Source: Streptomyces sp. NRRL F-5727
GTDB lineage: Bacteria > Actinomycetota > Actinomycetes > Streptomycetales > Streptomycetaceae
Length of the DNA: 64,000 nucleotides
Direction of reading: 5' to 3'
NCBI RefSeq assembly: GCF_000719555.1
Contig: NZ_JOGX01000008.1
Location: 1-64,000, forward strand
In this document: positions 24,848 to 33,869 of the stretch, piece by piece
How positions within the stretch are numbered: the stretch's first letter is position 1
How the letters are laid out: the number at the start of each line of letters is the position of its first letter
Made by a program: the position numbers and the translations under genes
Notes under the pieces: generated by a model
The model's database searches: none
Told to the model about the DNA's origin: nothing
The model's input: the letters and a program-made list of their open reading frames with translations, nothing else

Positions 24848-26590
24848 TCAGGGCCGGGGCACGTTGCGCAGGTTGGAACGGGCCATCTGGAGCATCCGGC
24901 CCACTCCCCCGTCGAGCACGATCTTGCTCGCGGAGAGGGCGAAGCCGGTGACCATCTCGGCGCTGATCTTCGGGGGGATGGAGAGGGCGTTGGGGTCGGT
25001 GACGACGTCGACGAGGGCGGGGCCCTTGTGCTTGAAGGCGTCCCTGAGGGCGCCGGCCAGGTGCTTGGGCTTCTCGACGCGCACGCCGTAGGCGCCGGCC
25101 GCGCGGGCGACGGCGGCGAAGTCCGGGTTCCGGTAGCCCGTTCCGTACGAGGGGAGCCCGGCGACCAGCATCTCCAGTTCGACCATGCCGAGCGAGGAGT
25201 TGTTGAACAGCACGATCTTCACCGGCAGTTCGTACTGGACGAGGGTGAGGAAGTCGCCCATGAGCATGGTGAAGCCGCCGTCGCCGGAGAGCGAGACGAC
25301 CTGCCGGCCGCGGTCGGTGAACTGGGCGCCGATCGCCTGCGGCAGGGCGTTGGCCATCGAGCCGTGGCTGAAGGATCCGATGATCCGGCGGCGCCCGTTG
25401 GGGGTGAGGTAACGGGCCGCCCAGACGTTGCACATGCCGGTGTCGACCGTGAAGACCGCGTCGTCGTCGGCGAGTTCGTCGAGGACGGAGGCGACGTACT
25501 CGGGGTGGATCGGGGTGTGCTTCTCCACCTTGCGGGTGTACGCCTTCACCACGCCCTCCAGGGCGTCGGCGTGCTTCTTCAGCATCTTGTCGAGGAAGCG
25601 GCGGTCGGTGCGGGCGCGGACCCGGGGGGTGACGCAGCGCAGGGTCTCCCGGACGTCGCCCCAGACGGCGAGGTCGAGCCGGGAGCGGCGGCCGAGGTGC
25701 TCGGGGCGGACGTCGACCTGCACGATCCGGACGTCGTCGGGCAGGAAGGCGTTGTACGGGAAGTCGGTGCCGAGCAGGATCAGCAGGTCGCACTCGTGGG
25801 TGGCCTCGTAGGCGGCGCCGTAGCCGAGGAGTCCGCTCATGCCGACGTCGAAGGGGTTGTCGTACTGGATCCACTCCTTGCCCCGCAGGGCGTGCCCGAC
25901 GGGGGCCTTGAGCCGCTCGGCGAACTGCATCACCTCGGCGTGGGCGCCGGCGGTGCCGCTGCCGCAGAAGAGCGTCACCCGTTCGGCCGCGTCGATCATC
26001 CGGACCAGGGCGTCGATCTCGGAGTCGCCGGGACGGACGGTGGGGCGCGAGGTGACGAGGGCGCTGCCCGCGGTCCGCTCCGGGGCGGGCTGGTCGGCGA
26101 TGTCGCCGGGGAGCGAGACCACCGAGACGCCGCCGCGGCCGACGGCGTGCTGGACGGCGGTGTGCACCAGCCGGGGCATCTGCTTCGGGCTGGAGATCAG
26201 CTCGCTGTAGTGGCTGCACTCGCGGAACAGCTGGTCGGGGTGGGTCTCCTGGAAGTAGCCGAGACCGATCTCGCCGGCCGGGATGTGGGAGGCGAGGGCG
26301 AGGACGGGGGCCATCGAGCGGTGGGCGTCGTACAGGCCGTTGATCAGGTGGAGGTTGCCGGGCCCGCAGGAGCCCGCGCAGGCGGCGAGGCGACCGGTGA
26401 TCTGCGCCTCGGCGCCCGCGGCGAAGGCGGCCGTCTCCTCGTGCCGCACCTGGATCCAGTCGATGGCGGGGTTGCGCCGGATGGCGTCGACGACCGGGTT
26501 CAGGCTGTCGCCGACCACGCCGTACAGCCGCTGGACGCCGGCGCGGGCGAGGATGTCGACGAACTGTTCCGCTACGTTCTGTTTGGCCAT
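24848..26590 (-). CDS. poxB: pyruvate dehydrogenase (quinone)/pyruvate oxidase
   Basis: The 580-residue protein is a ThDP enzyme with three domains. The PYR domain has the catalytic Glu in IQVRHEETAAFAAGAEAQITG and GSCGPGNLHLINGLYDA. The central FAD-type domain shows LFCGSGTAGAHAEVMQF and ILLGTDFPYNAFL. The PP domain has GDGGFTMLMGDFLTLVQYELPVKIVLFNNSSLGMVELE, the GDG...NN thiamine diphosphate motif. PoxB converts pyruvate to acetate and CO2 and reduces quinone at the membrane. The gene lies 27 bases after the PP2C-like gene on the same strand. Confidence 0.92.
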   Translation of the reverse strand: MAKQNVAEQFVDILARAGVQRLYGVVGDSLNPVVDAIRRNPAIDWIQVRHEETAAFAAGAEAQITGRLAACAGSCGPGNLHLINGLYDAHRSMAPVLALASHIPAGEIGLGYFQETHPDQLFRECSHYSELISSPKQMPRLVHTAVQHAVGRGGVSVVSLPGDIADQPAPERTAGSALVTSRPTVRPGDSEIDALVRMIDAAERVTLFCGSGTAGAHAEVMQFAERLKAPVGHALRGKEWIQYDNPFDVGMSGLLGYGAAYEATHECDLLILLGTDFPYNAFLPDDVRIVQVDVRPEHLGRRSRLDLAVWGDVRETLRCVTPRVRARTDRRFLDKMLKKHADALEGVVKAYTRKVEKHTPIHPEYVASVLDELADDDAVFTVDTGMCNVWAARYLTPNGRRRIIGSFSHGSMANALPQAIGAQFTDRGRQVVSLSGDGGFTMLMGDFLTLVQYELPVKIVLFNNSSLGMVELEMLVAGLPSYGTGYRNPDFAAVARAAGAYGVRVEKPKHLAGALRDAFKHKGPALVDVVTDPNALSIPPKISAEMVTGFALSASKIVLDGGVGRMLQMARSNLRNVPRP

Positions 26591-26617
26591 GGGTCCATCA
26601 ACACACGGCCCCGCCCG

Positions 26618-28180
26618 TCACGCCTCCCAGACGGCCGCCCCCGTACGGTCATCGGCGTACCCCGTCACCCTCAGCTGGGTGTCGGCGAGGAAGGCGGCGA
26701 GGCCGGGTGGTTCGGCGCCGGACCAACGGGCCGCCAGTTCGCGGGCGAGGCCCGGCTCGCCGCGCATCGGCTCGGCGAGCCCCGGCGAGGCGAGCAGCAG
26801 GGTGTCGCCGGGCCGGGCCACCGAGGCGCGGAACCGGAAGGGTTCGGCGGGCGGAGGGACGGGCTCCTCGACGAGCGGCCCGGGCGCGGTGGTGATGCCG
26901 AGGTCCATGGTGAGCCGGTCGCCCTCCTCGGTCGCCTCGGGCGTGCCGTGCGGCGGTGTCGAACCGAAGCCGACCACCGGCTCGCCGGTCACCGAGGCCG
27001 GGTCGGGCAGCAGCGGCTCGATGTCCTGCCAGGCGCCGTCGCGGAGCCGGAAGAGCCCGCCGCCGCCGATGCCGAAGAAGACCCGGGTGCGGCAGTCGGG
27101 GTCGGCGGGGATCAGCAGGCAGCGCAGGGTCGCGGTGTACAGGTCGGGGGCCAGGCCGCGCTCGGCGGCGCGGGCCCGGAGCCGGCCGTAGGTGCGGTCG
27201 GTGAGCCGGTGCAGTCCGGACTTGAGGTCGCCGCGGCGGCCGGAGCGGATGTCCTCGGAGAGCCGGGCGTGGCTGCGGCCGACGGCCTCGCCGATCCAGC
27301 GGCAGGCGTCGGCGGCGGCGAGGTGGGCGTCGTCGGCGGCGCGGGAGCCGGCGGCGACGGCGACCAGCACGAGGGCGGTCTCGTCGTGCCCGAAGCGGGC
27401 GGTGAGCAGGGCGTCCCGGCGGGGTTCGCCCCGGTAGCGGGCGGAGTCGCCGCGCACGGAGGCGGCGCGGAGGGTGGCGGTGCCGTAGCGGGCGCCGTCG
27501 AGGACGGTGTCGGCGACCAGGTCGCCGAGTTCGCCGGGCCGCGCGGTGGGCAGGGCGGTGGGCTCGGCCTCGTACGTGGGCGGCCGGCTGCCGACGAAGC
27601 CGGTACGGGGCCGGGGCATCGGCACCTGGACCGTCGGCTCGTGCCGGGCGGGGACCTGGACCCGCACGGTGACGTCGCCGCCCCGGGGCTCGGGCGCGCG
27701 CTCCGGCTCGGGGTCCGGGTCCGGCTCCGGCTCGGGCTCGGGGGCGTGGGCGGGCGGCGGGGGTGACGGGAAGGTGCGGGGTCCGCTGACGGGCGCCTCC
27801 CACGGCGCGGGCCCGAGCACGGCGGGCGCGGCGGTCGGGCGCGGCGGCGTCGCCCCTGCGGGCGGAGCGGCGGGCGGAGCGGGGGGCCGGGCCGGCGGGG
27901 GCAGGACGGGCCTGGGCGGGGCGGGGTCCTGGGAGGTCCGCGGGGCCTCGGCCGCCGGCGGGGCGGGCACGGCCGGGTGGGCCGGCGGGGGCGGCGCCGC
28001 GGGGGGTGCCGGAGTGGCCGGTGGCGGGGTGGCCGGTGGCGGTGCGGCGGGTTCGGGTGCGGTGGCGCGGGTGGCGGAGGCGAAGCGGGCGTCGAGGGTG
28101 TCACCCGGGGAGGCCGGGGTGCTGTCCTCCGCCGTGTCGTCGTAGAGAGCGTCCCACCAGTTGTCCCCCTGCTGCGTCAT
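26618..28180 (-). CDS. proline-rich protein with PP2C-like phosphatase domain
   Basis: The 520-residue protein has an acidic N-terminus, a very Pro/Ala-rich stretch to about residue 190, and an EPEPEPDPDPEPE run. A PP2C-like domain follows: SVRGDSARYRGEPRRDALLTARFGHDETALVLVAVAAGSRAADDAHLAAADACRWIG, FGIGGGGLFRL and GDTLLLASPGL. The usual DGxG metal motif is replaced (AAGSRAADD), so it may be a pseudophosphatase. Such proteins are common in Streptomyces beside kinase genes, but none is adjacent. The ATG has a weak site; an upstream GTG is possible. Confidence 0.7.
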   Translation of the reverse strand: MTQQGDNWWDALYDDTAEDSTPASPGDTLDARFASATRATAPEPAAPPPATPPPATPAPPAAPPPPAHPAVPAPPAAEAPRTSQDPAPPRPVLPPPARPPAPPAAPPAGATPPRPTAAPAVLGPAPWEAPVSGPRTFPSPPPPAHAPEPEPEPDPDPEPERAPEPRGGDVTVRVQVPARHEPTVQVPMPRPRTGFVGSRPPTYEAEPTALPTARPGELGDLVADTVLDGARYGTATLRAASVRGDSARYRGEPRRDALLTARFGHDETALVLVAVAAGSRAADDAHLAAADACRWIGEAVGRSHARLSEDIRSGRRGDLKSGLHRLTDRTYGRLRARAAERGLAPDLYTATLRCLLIPADPDCRTRVFFGIGGGGLFRLRDGAWQDIEPLLPDPASVTGEPVVGFGSTPPHGTPEATEEGDRLTMDLGITTAPGPLVEEPVPPPAEPFRFRASVARPGDTLLLASPGLAEPMRGEPGLARELAARWSGAEPPGLAAFLADTQLRVTGYADDRTGAAVWEA

Positions 28181-28248
28181 GCCCTTATTGTCCACCGCGG
28201 GCGGCCCGGGAAAACGGGACACGAGAAAAACCGTTGCTGCGAATGGGT

Positions 28249-28296
28249 GGTCCGCCGGACGACCCCACCCCCCACGGGAAGGACGTCCGGCGGACC
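28249..28296 (-). terminator. hairpin terminator of the subtilase gene
   Basis: GGTCCGCCGGACG and its exact 13-base complement CGTCCGGCGGACC flank a 22-base loop. It begins 8 bases past the stop of the minus-strand subtilase gene, in the 124-base gap before the PP2C-like gene. This placement fits a terminator. Confidence 0.75.
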
Positions 28297-28303
28297 GGCG
28301 TGG

Positions 28304-31300
28304 TCAGCGCACGTCGTAAGCGCGGACCACGGTCTGGGTGACGGAGTTGCCGTGGGCGTCCGTCAGTTCGGTCTTCAGGGTGACACGCTTGCCGGTCGCG
28401 CCCGTGTGGTTCACGGTGGCGACCCAGGCGTCGCCGTCCCGGGCGACCGGGGCCTCGGTCCAGGTGACGCCCTCGTCATAGGAGTAGGAGAGGGCGGCCG
28501 AGGTGAGGGCACCCGCCTGGTACCCGGCGTGACCGGTGGCGCCGAGGCGGATCCGCTGGCCGTCGGTGGCGGCGAGGGTCTTGAGTCCGTCCACCGGCAG
28601 GTCGTACCGGGGGAAGAGAATCGGGATGCCCTGAGAATAGACCGTCTCGTCGAGCTGGGAGGTGAATTTCCAGATCGTCTGCACCGAGGTGGAGCGGGCC
28701 CAGTTCCGGTTGCCGATTTTCATGGTGTTCTGTTCCAGCTCGTACGCCCCCGGTTCGGCCGGCACCTCGAAGACGCCGAACGGCCAGGCGTTCTCGCCGA
28801 TCGTCTCGCCGTCGCGGCGCAGCCGCAGGTTGCCGATGTCGCCGAAGGACCCGGGCTCGGCGTGGTGGGTGCCGTCGCCCCACATCGCGGCGGCGAAGCC
28901 GATCAGGTTGCCCTGCCGCTCGGAGACGAGGACGGGCTCGCCGGCGGCGTTCCGGGGGGCGGTGGGGACGAGGAGGCTGTCGTACCAGCGCTCGGTGCGG
29001 CGCTCGCCGGCCGTGTAGGCGTGCACGTCGCCGACCATCAGCTCGCCGAAGGGGAAGCTGCTGCCGGTGTACTGCTGCCAGCTGGTGTCGCCGGCCGAGT
29101 GGTACTCGGTGCGGCTGCCGGGGGCGGGGACGGTCTCCAGGCCGGTCAGGGCCACGGAGAGCCCGTTCGGGCGGTGGGCGGAGGGGAAGTTCATGAAGTC
29201 CGCGGCGACGCCGGCCGAGCCGTAGGTGACGTCCGAGCGGCCGAGGCGCTCGTCCCGGACCCGGTAGCGGCGCTCGTCGTCGCCGGTCCCGCCGATCTCG
29301 CCGGTCTCGGGGAAGGCGAGGCTGTAGACGTACGGGGACTTGGCCGTGGCCTTCCAGTGCAGGGTGACCTCGCCGGCGGCGAGCCGGTCGAGGAGCGCGG
29401 ACGCCTCGGCGGCCGGGACCGCGAGGACGGGCAGGCCGGGGCCGGTGAAGCCGCCGGTCGGGTACCAGCGGGCCGGTGAGGCGCGGTGGACGACGACGCC
29501 GATCGCGCCGGCGGCCTTGGCGTTGCGGGCCAGGGTGCCGACGGCGGTGGTGTCGTCGGCGAGGCGGACCAGGGCGAGGCGGCCCTGGACGCCCGCGGCC
29601 TTCAGCTCGTCGGGGGTGCCGGTGCCGGCGTCGACGAGGACGGCGGAGCCGGTGCCGTCGAGGTTGTCGGAGCCGGTGGAGGCGGTCACCGGGTGGAGGC
29701 CGAGGCCGTCGCCGGTGCGCAGCGAGGTGATCTGCGGGGCGGCGGCGTGCCAGTAGCTGCCGGACTCGAAGGCGCCGTCGCGGGCCTCGCCCTCGACGGA
29801 GGCGTAGAAGGCGCGGAGGGTGCGCGGGCCGGTGACGGTGCCGGCGTGGGTCCAGGTGTCGTCCCAGGAGCGGGCGAACGCGAGGGCGGTGCCGCGGAGT
29901 TCGGTGGGACGGTCGGTGCGGACGGAGAGCCGGGCGGCCTTCCGGGCGTCGAGGACGACGGTGGTGTCGTCCCTGAGCTCCAGCTGCGGACGGGCCAGGT
30001 GGGTGAGCGAGTCGTCCAGGGCGGCGCCCTCGCCGGTGTCGCGGGTGGTGACGAAGGAGGTGAGGAAGTAGGAGCCGGGGCGGACCCGGAAGACCTGGTC
30101 GGCGGCGCCCTCGTTGAAGCGGCGTTCGCCGGTGGCCGTGTCGAGGCCGATGACGTCGAGCGAGGAGGCGCCGTCGGCGGGCTCGCCCCGGCGGTCGATC
30201 AGCTTGACGCGGAGGGTGACCGTCTCGGGCTCGACGTAGAGCGAGAAGGGGGTGGAGACGTGGACGCCGCCGGGGCCGGTGGCGACGATCCGGCCGGTGA
30301 CGTCGCCGTACTGCGCGCGCTCCAGGCGGGCGGTGGGGTCGACGGTCAGCGGGACCTCGACGGTGGCGCCGGCCGGGACGGTCACCGTGTGCCGGCCGAG
30401 GCGGGCGACGGTGGACCGGACGGCGGAGCCGTCGTTGCCGGTGACCTTCTCGACGGCGAGGTCGAGGGTGACCGGGGCGGCGGAGGTGTTGGTGTAGGGG
30501 ACGGAGACCGTGGTGCGGTCGCTCTTGTCCTGCGGCCAGTGGTAGGTGCCGCCCTGGACGGCCGGGGCGGAGAGGACCGTCTGGTCGATCGCGGCCTTCA
30601 CGTCGAGCCGGCCGCCGCCGGTCTCCCGCACGTCGCCGGGGATGCCGGTGTCGGCGGAGGAGACGAGTGCGGCCTTCAACTGCTGTGCGGTCCAGTCGGG
30701 GTGACGCTGCTTCAGGATCGCGGCGGCGCCCGCGACGTGCGGGGCGGCCATCGACGTACCGGACATCGCCTGGTACGCGTAGACGCCCCGGCCGCCGGCC
30801 GCGGCGGCGGAGATGGCGACGCCGGGGGCGGCGATCTCCGGCTTGAGGGTGTGCGCCTCGTTCGCGATCGGGCTGCGGCTGGAGAACCAGGCGGTGGAGT
30901 CGTCGCGGTCGGTGGCGCCGACGGTGAGGACGCTCGGCGCGCAGCCGGGTGAGGAGACGGAGTTGAGGGAGGGGCCGGCGTTGCCGGCGGCGACGACGAA
31001 CAACGTGCCCTTGTTCTGGGCGAGTTCCTCGGCGGCGGCGCTCATCGGGTCGTCGCAGTCGGTCTCGGAGGGGTTGCCGAGGCTCATGGAGACGACGTCG
31101 GCGCCCTGGGCGACGGCCCACTCCATGCCGGCGATGATCCACGAAGTGGCGCCGGAGCCCTGGTCGTTGAGGACCTTGCCGTTGAGGAGCCGTGCTCCCG
31201 GTGCGACGCCCTTCTTCTTGCCGCCGCTCGCGGCGCCGGAGCCGCCGACGGTGGAGATGGTGTGGGTGCCGTGGCCCTGGAGGTCGTCGGCGCCGTCGGA

Positions 31301-32089
31301 GTCGGTGAAGTTCTCCGAGGCGACGATCCGGCCCTGGAGGTCGGGGTGTCCGGCGTCGGCGCCGGTGTCGAGGACGGCGACCTTGGTGCCGGTGCCGTCG
31401 AAACCGGCGGCCCACGCCTCGGGGGCGTGCACCTGCCGGGTGGAGCGCTCCAGGGTGGCCTCGACCTTGCGGTCCAGCCACAGCTTCTCGATGCCGGCGG
31501 CGGCGGAGCGGGCGGCGGGGGCGGAGACCTCGGCCCAGAAGGTGCCGGCCTGCTTCTTGTCGGCCTGGAGGGCGACGCCGTCGATGGTCTTCAGGACCTG
31601 GCCGCGGCGGGCGCCGCGCGGGGCGGCGGGGGCGGTGCGGGCGGTGGCGCCGGAGCCGTAGACGGCGATCAGCGGGAGCGTGGCGGTGGAGGCGTCGTCG
31701 TAGCCCTGGCGGACCAGGCCGGTGACGTTGAACAGCTCCTCGTCGACCCGGTCGGCGGCGAGCGCGTCGGTGGCGTCCTCGGGGTAGACGTAGAGGTCCT
31801 GGCCGGAGCGGCGGGTCTGGACCACCGGGACGGTGCCGTCCTCGCGGGGCAGCACGGTGGCGGCGGGGTTGCCCCGCTCGTCGCGGGTGACCAGGACGCG
31901 GTCGCCGGTGACCAGGGTCACCGTCGCGGGCCGTTCCCCCCCGGCGCGGGCCTGGGCCTCGCCGCCGACCAGCGGGCGGTCGGCGGGTCCGTCGGCCGGC
32001 GGCTGGGCCGCGGCGGACGGCAGGGCCGCGGTGACGGCCAGGACGGCGGCGGTCGCCGCCCCCAGGGCCGTACGCGAAATCGGGCGCAT
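28304..32089 (-). CDS. secreted S8 family serine peptidase (subtilase)
   Basis: The 1261-residue precursor has a signal peptide (MRPISRT, hydrophobic AATAAVLAVTAALPSAAA, cleavage near residue 28) and a propeptide. The subtilisin domain has catalytic Asp241 in VAVLDTGADAGHPDL, His273 in GHGTHT, oxyanion Asn370 in VVAAGN and Ser446 in GTSMAAPHVAGAA. A PA-like segment around residues 900-990 and a long C-terminal beta region follow. It should act outside the cell on proteins or peptides. ATG 32089 has GGGGAG upstream; an ATG four codons earlier is possible. It is divergent from a TrmB/LuxR-type regulator. Confidence 0.93.
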   Translation of the reverse strand: MRPISRTALGAATAAVLAVTAALPSAAAQPPADGPADRPLVGGEAQARAGGERPATVTLVTGDRVLVTRDERGNPAATVLPREDGTVPVVQTRRSGQDLYVYPEDATDALAADRVDEELFNVTGLVRQGYDDASTATLPLIAVYGSGATARTAPAAPRGARRGQVLKTIDGVALQADKKQAGTFWAEVSAPAARSAAAGIEKLWLDRKVEATLERSTRQVHAPEAWAAGFDGTGTKVAVLDTGADAGHPDLQGRIVASENFTDSDGADDLQGHGTHTISTVGGSGAASGGKKKGVAPGARLLNGKVLNDQGSGATSWIIAGMEWAVAQGADVVSMSLGNPSETDCDDPMSAAAEELAQNKGTLFVVAAGNAGPSLNSVSSPGCAPSVLTVGATDRDDSTAWFSSRSPIANEAHTLKPEIAAPGVAISAAAAGGRGVYAYQAMSGTSMAAPHVAGAAAILKQRHPDWTAQQLKAALVSSADTGIPGDVRETGGGRLDVKAAIDQTVLSAPAVQGGTYHWPQDKSDRTTVSVPYTNTSAAPVTLDLAVEKVTGNDGSAVRSTVARLGRHTVTVPAGATVEVPLTVDPTARLERAQYGDVTGRIVATGPGGVHVSTPFSLYVEPETVTLRVKLIDRRGEPADGASSLDVIGLDTATGERRFNEGAADQVFRVRPGSYFLTSFVTTRDTGEGAALDDSLTHLARPQLELRDDTTVVLDARKAARLSVRTDRPTELRGTALAFARSWDDTWTHAGTVTGPRTLRAFYASVEGEARDGAFESGSYWHAAAPQITSLRTGDGLGLHPVTASTGSDNLDGTGSAVLVDAGTGTPDELKAAGVQGRLALVRLADDTTAVGTLARNAKAAGAIGVVVHRASPARWYPTGGFTGPGLPVLAVPAAEASALLDRLAAGEVTLHWKATAKSPYVYSLAFPETGEIGGTGDDERRYRVRDERLGRSDVTYGSAGVAADFMNFPSAHRPNGLSVALTGLETVPAPGSRTEYHSAGDTSWQQYTGSSFPFGELMVGDVHAYTAGERRTERWYDSLLVPTAPRNAAGEPVLVSERQGNLIGFAAAMWGDGTHHAEPGSFGDIGNLRLRRDGETIGENAWPFGVFEVPAEPGAYELEQNTMKIGNRNWARSTSVQTIWKFTSQLDETVYSQGIPILFPRYDLPVDGLKTLAATDGQRIRLGATGHAGYQAGALTSAALSYSYDEGVTWTEAPVARDGDAWVATVNHTGATGKRVTLKTELTDAHGNSVTQTVVRAYDVR

Positions 32090-32322
32090 CGCTCTCCCCA
32101 TCAGAATCCGGACAATCAGGCGCAAGTCACCTGTATCCGGAGGCGGTTGGTGCTGCGGTGGCGCCACATTGGCAGAGCCGAGGGCGGTACAGGGATGATG
32201 GGAGCGGCGGGAATACGCCGTGGCCGTTTCCCGCCAGGTCACCAACGGAACGAATGCCTCCGGAGAACACCCGCGGAACATCGCGCGCGGTGCGCCGGAG
32301 GCACGGCGAGGGGCGGGAACCG

Positions 32323-33306
32323 ATGCTGGGAGCGATAGGACTGGACGAGCGGCAGGAGTCCGCGTACCGCGCGCTGATCGCGCTCGGGGCGGCCGAGGTC
32401 ACCGACCTGGCGCACCGGCTCACCCTGCCCGAGCGGGACGTCGAGCGGTCGCTGCGCCGCCTGGAGGCGCAGGGGCTCGCCGCCCAGTCCTCCGCGCGCA
32501 CCGGCCGCTGGGTGGCGGCGCCCCCGGGGGTCGCGCTCGGCGCGCTCCTGACCCAGCAGCGGCACGAGCTGGAGCAGGCCGAGCTCGCGGCGGCGCTGCT
32601 CGCCGAGGAGTACCGGGCCGAGGCCACCGAGCCGGCCGTGCACGACCTGGTCGAGGTGGTGACCGGGGCGAGTGCCGTGACCCACCGCTTCCTCCAGCTC
32701 CAGCTCGGCGCGCAGGAGGAGGTCTGTGCCCTGGTCACCGGCAAGCCGATCGCCGTCTCGGGCCTGGAGAACGACGCCGAGGAGCTGGCCGCCGGGCGCG
32801 GCGTGCGCTACCGGGTGGTGATCGAGCGGGAGGTGCTGACCCTCCCCACCGGCCTCCTCGAACTGTCGGCGGCGCTCGGCCGCCAGGAGCGCATCCGGGT
32901 CGTCGACCGGGTGCCGACCAAGCTGGTGGTGGCCGACGGCAGCCTCGCGATGGTCCCGCTCACCGGCCGGGGCGCGGAGCCGGCCGCGCTGGTGGTCCAC
33001 GCGAGCGGCCTCCTGGAGTCCCTGATGGGCCTCTTCGAGTCGGTGTGGCGGGAGGCGCTGCCGCTGCGGCTCGGCGCGGGCGCGCAGATCACCGAGGACC
33101 AGGCCCCCGGCCCGGACAGCACCGACCTGGAGATCCTCTCCCTGCTGCTCGCCGGGATGACCGACGCGAGCGTGGCCAAGCAGCTCGACCTGGGACTGCG
33201 GACGGTCCAGCGCCGGGTGAAGGGGCTGATGGAGCTGGCCGCGGTGACCACCCGGCTCCAGCTCGGCTGGCACGCGTACGAGAAGGGCTGGGTCGCCCGG
33301 ACCTGA
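32323..33306 (+). CDS. TrmB-like/LuxR-type transcriptional regulator
   Basis: The 327-residue protein has an N-terminal TrmB-type winged helix (LDERQESAYRALIALGAAEVTDLAHRLTLPERDVERSLRRLEAQGLA), a coiled segment, a phospholipase D-like ligand domain, and a C-terminal LuxR helix-turn-helix (LEILSLLLAGMTDASVAKQLDLGLRTVQRRVKGLM). Proteins of this build are frequent in Streptomyces next to secreted protease genes. It is divergent from the S8 peptidase gene across 233 bases, so it probably controls that gene. Confidence 0.88.
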   Translation: MLGAIGLDERQESAYRALIALGAAEVTDLAHRLTLPERDVERSLRRLEAQGLAAQSSARTGRWVAAPPGVALGALLTQQRHELEQAELAAALLAEEYRAEATEPAVHDLVEVVTGASAVTHRFLQLQLGAQEEVCALVTGKPIAVSGLENDAEELAAGRGVRYRVVIEREVLTLPTGLLELSAALGRQERIRVVDRVPTKLVVADGSLAMVPLTGRGAEPAALVVHASGLLESLMGLFESVWREALPLRLGAGAQITEDQAPGPDSTDLEILSLLLAGMTDASVAKQLDLGLRTVQRRVKGLMELAAVTTRLQLGWHAYEKGWVART

Positions 33307-33386
33307 CGGCGGCCCCGTGGCCGGGTGGCCCACCCCATCGGCTCTCGCGACCTGCGGGAACCTTCCCCGTGGGGGAGGCTGGGCGG

Positions 33387-33869
33387 GTGGGTGTGTGGCA
33401 GCTCCTGATGATCGCGGCGGTCATGCTCCTCGGCCTGTTCGGGGTCCTCGCCCCCGGAGTGCCGGGCAGTTGGCTGATCTGGGCTGCCGTGCTCTGGTGG
33501 TCGCTGCACGAGCAGACCGGCCTCGCCTGGATCCTGCTGGTCTCCTCGACCGCCCTGCTGCTGCTCACCCAGGTGGTGGTCTGGCAGCTGCCGCCGCGCC
33601 GCTTCCGGGGCGCGGGGCTCACCCGCCGCACGATCGGGTACGCGGGCGCCGGCGCCCTCCTCGGCTTCGTCCTGGTCCCGGTGCTCGGCGCGGTCCCCGG
33701 CTTCGTCGGCGGGATCTACCTCTGCGAGCGGCGCTGGCTCGGCGGCCACGGCCAGGCCCGCGCCGCCACCCGGACGATCATGCGGGCGGCCGGCACGAGC
33801 ATGCTGGTCGAGCTCTTCGCCTGTCTGCTGATCGTGGGGGCCTGGGTCGGCGCGGTCATCCGGGGCTGA
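33387..33869 (+). CDS. DUF456 family membrane protein
   Basis: The 160-residue protein is almost all membrane: LLMIAAVMLLGLFGVLAPGVPGSWLIWAAVLWW, LAWILLVSSTALLLLTQVVVW, the Gly-rich GYAGAGALLGFVLVPVLGAVPGFVGGIYLCE hairpin and a final LVELFACLLIVGAWVGAVI. The Gly-zipper part is the DUF456 mark. GTG 33387 has GGGGGAGG 8 bases upstream. Its last 14 bases overlap the end of the convergent Ada-AlkA gene. Function is unknown. Confidence 0.82.
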   Translation: MGVWQLLMIAAVMLLGLFGVLAPGVPGSWLIWAAVLWWSLHEQTGLAWILLVSSTALLLLTQVVVWQLPPRRFRGAGLTRRTIGYAGAGALLGFVLVPVLGAVPGFVGGIYLCERRWLGGHGQARAATRTIMRAAGTSMLVELFACLLIVGAWVGAVIRG

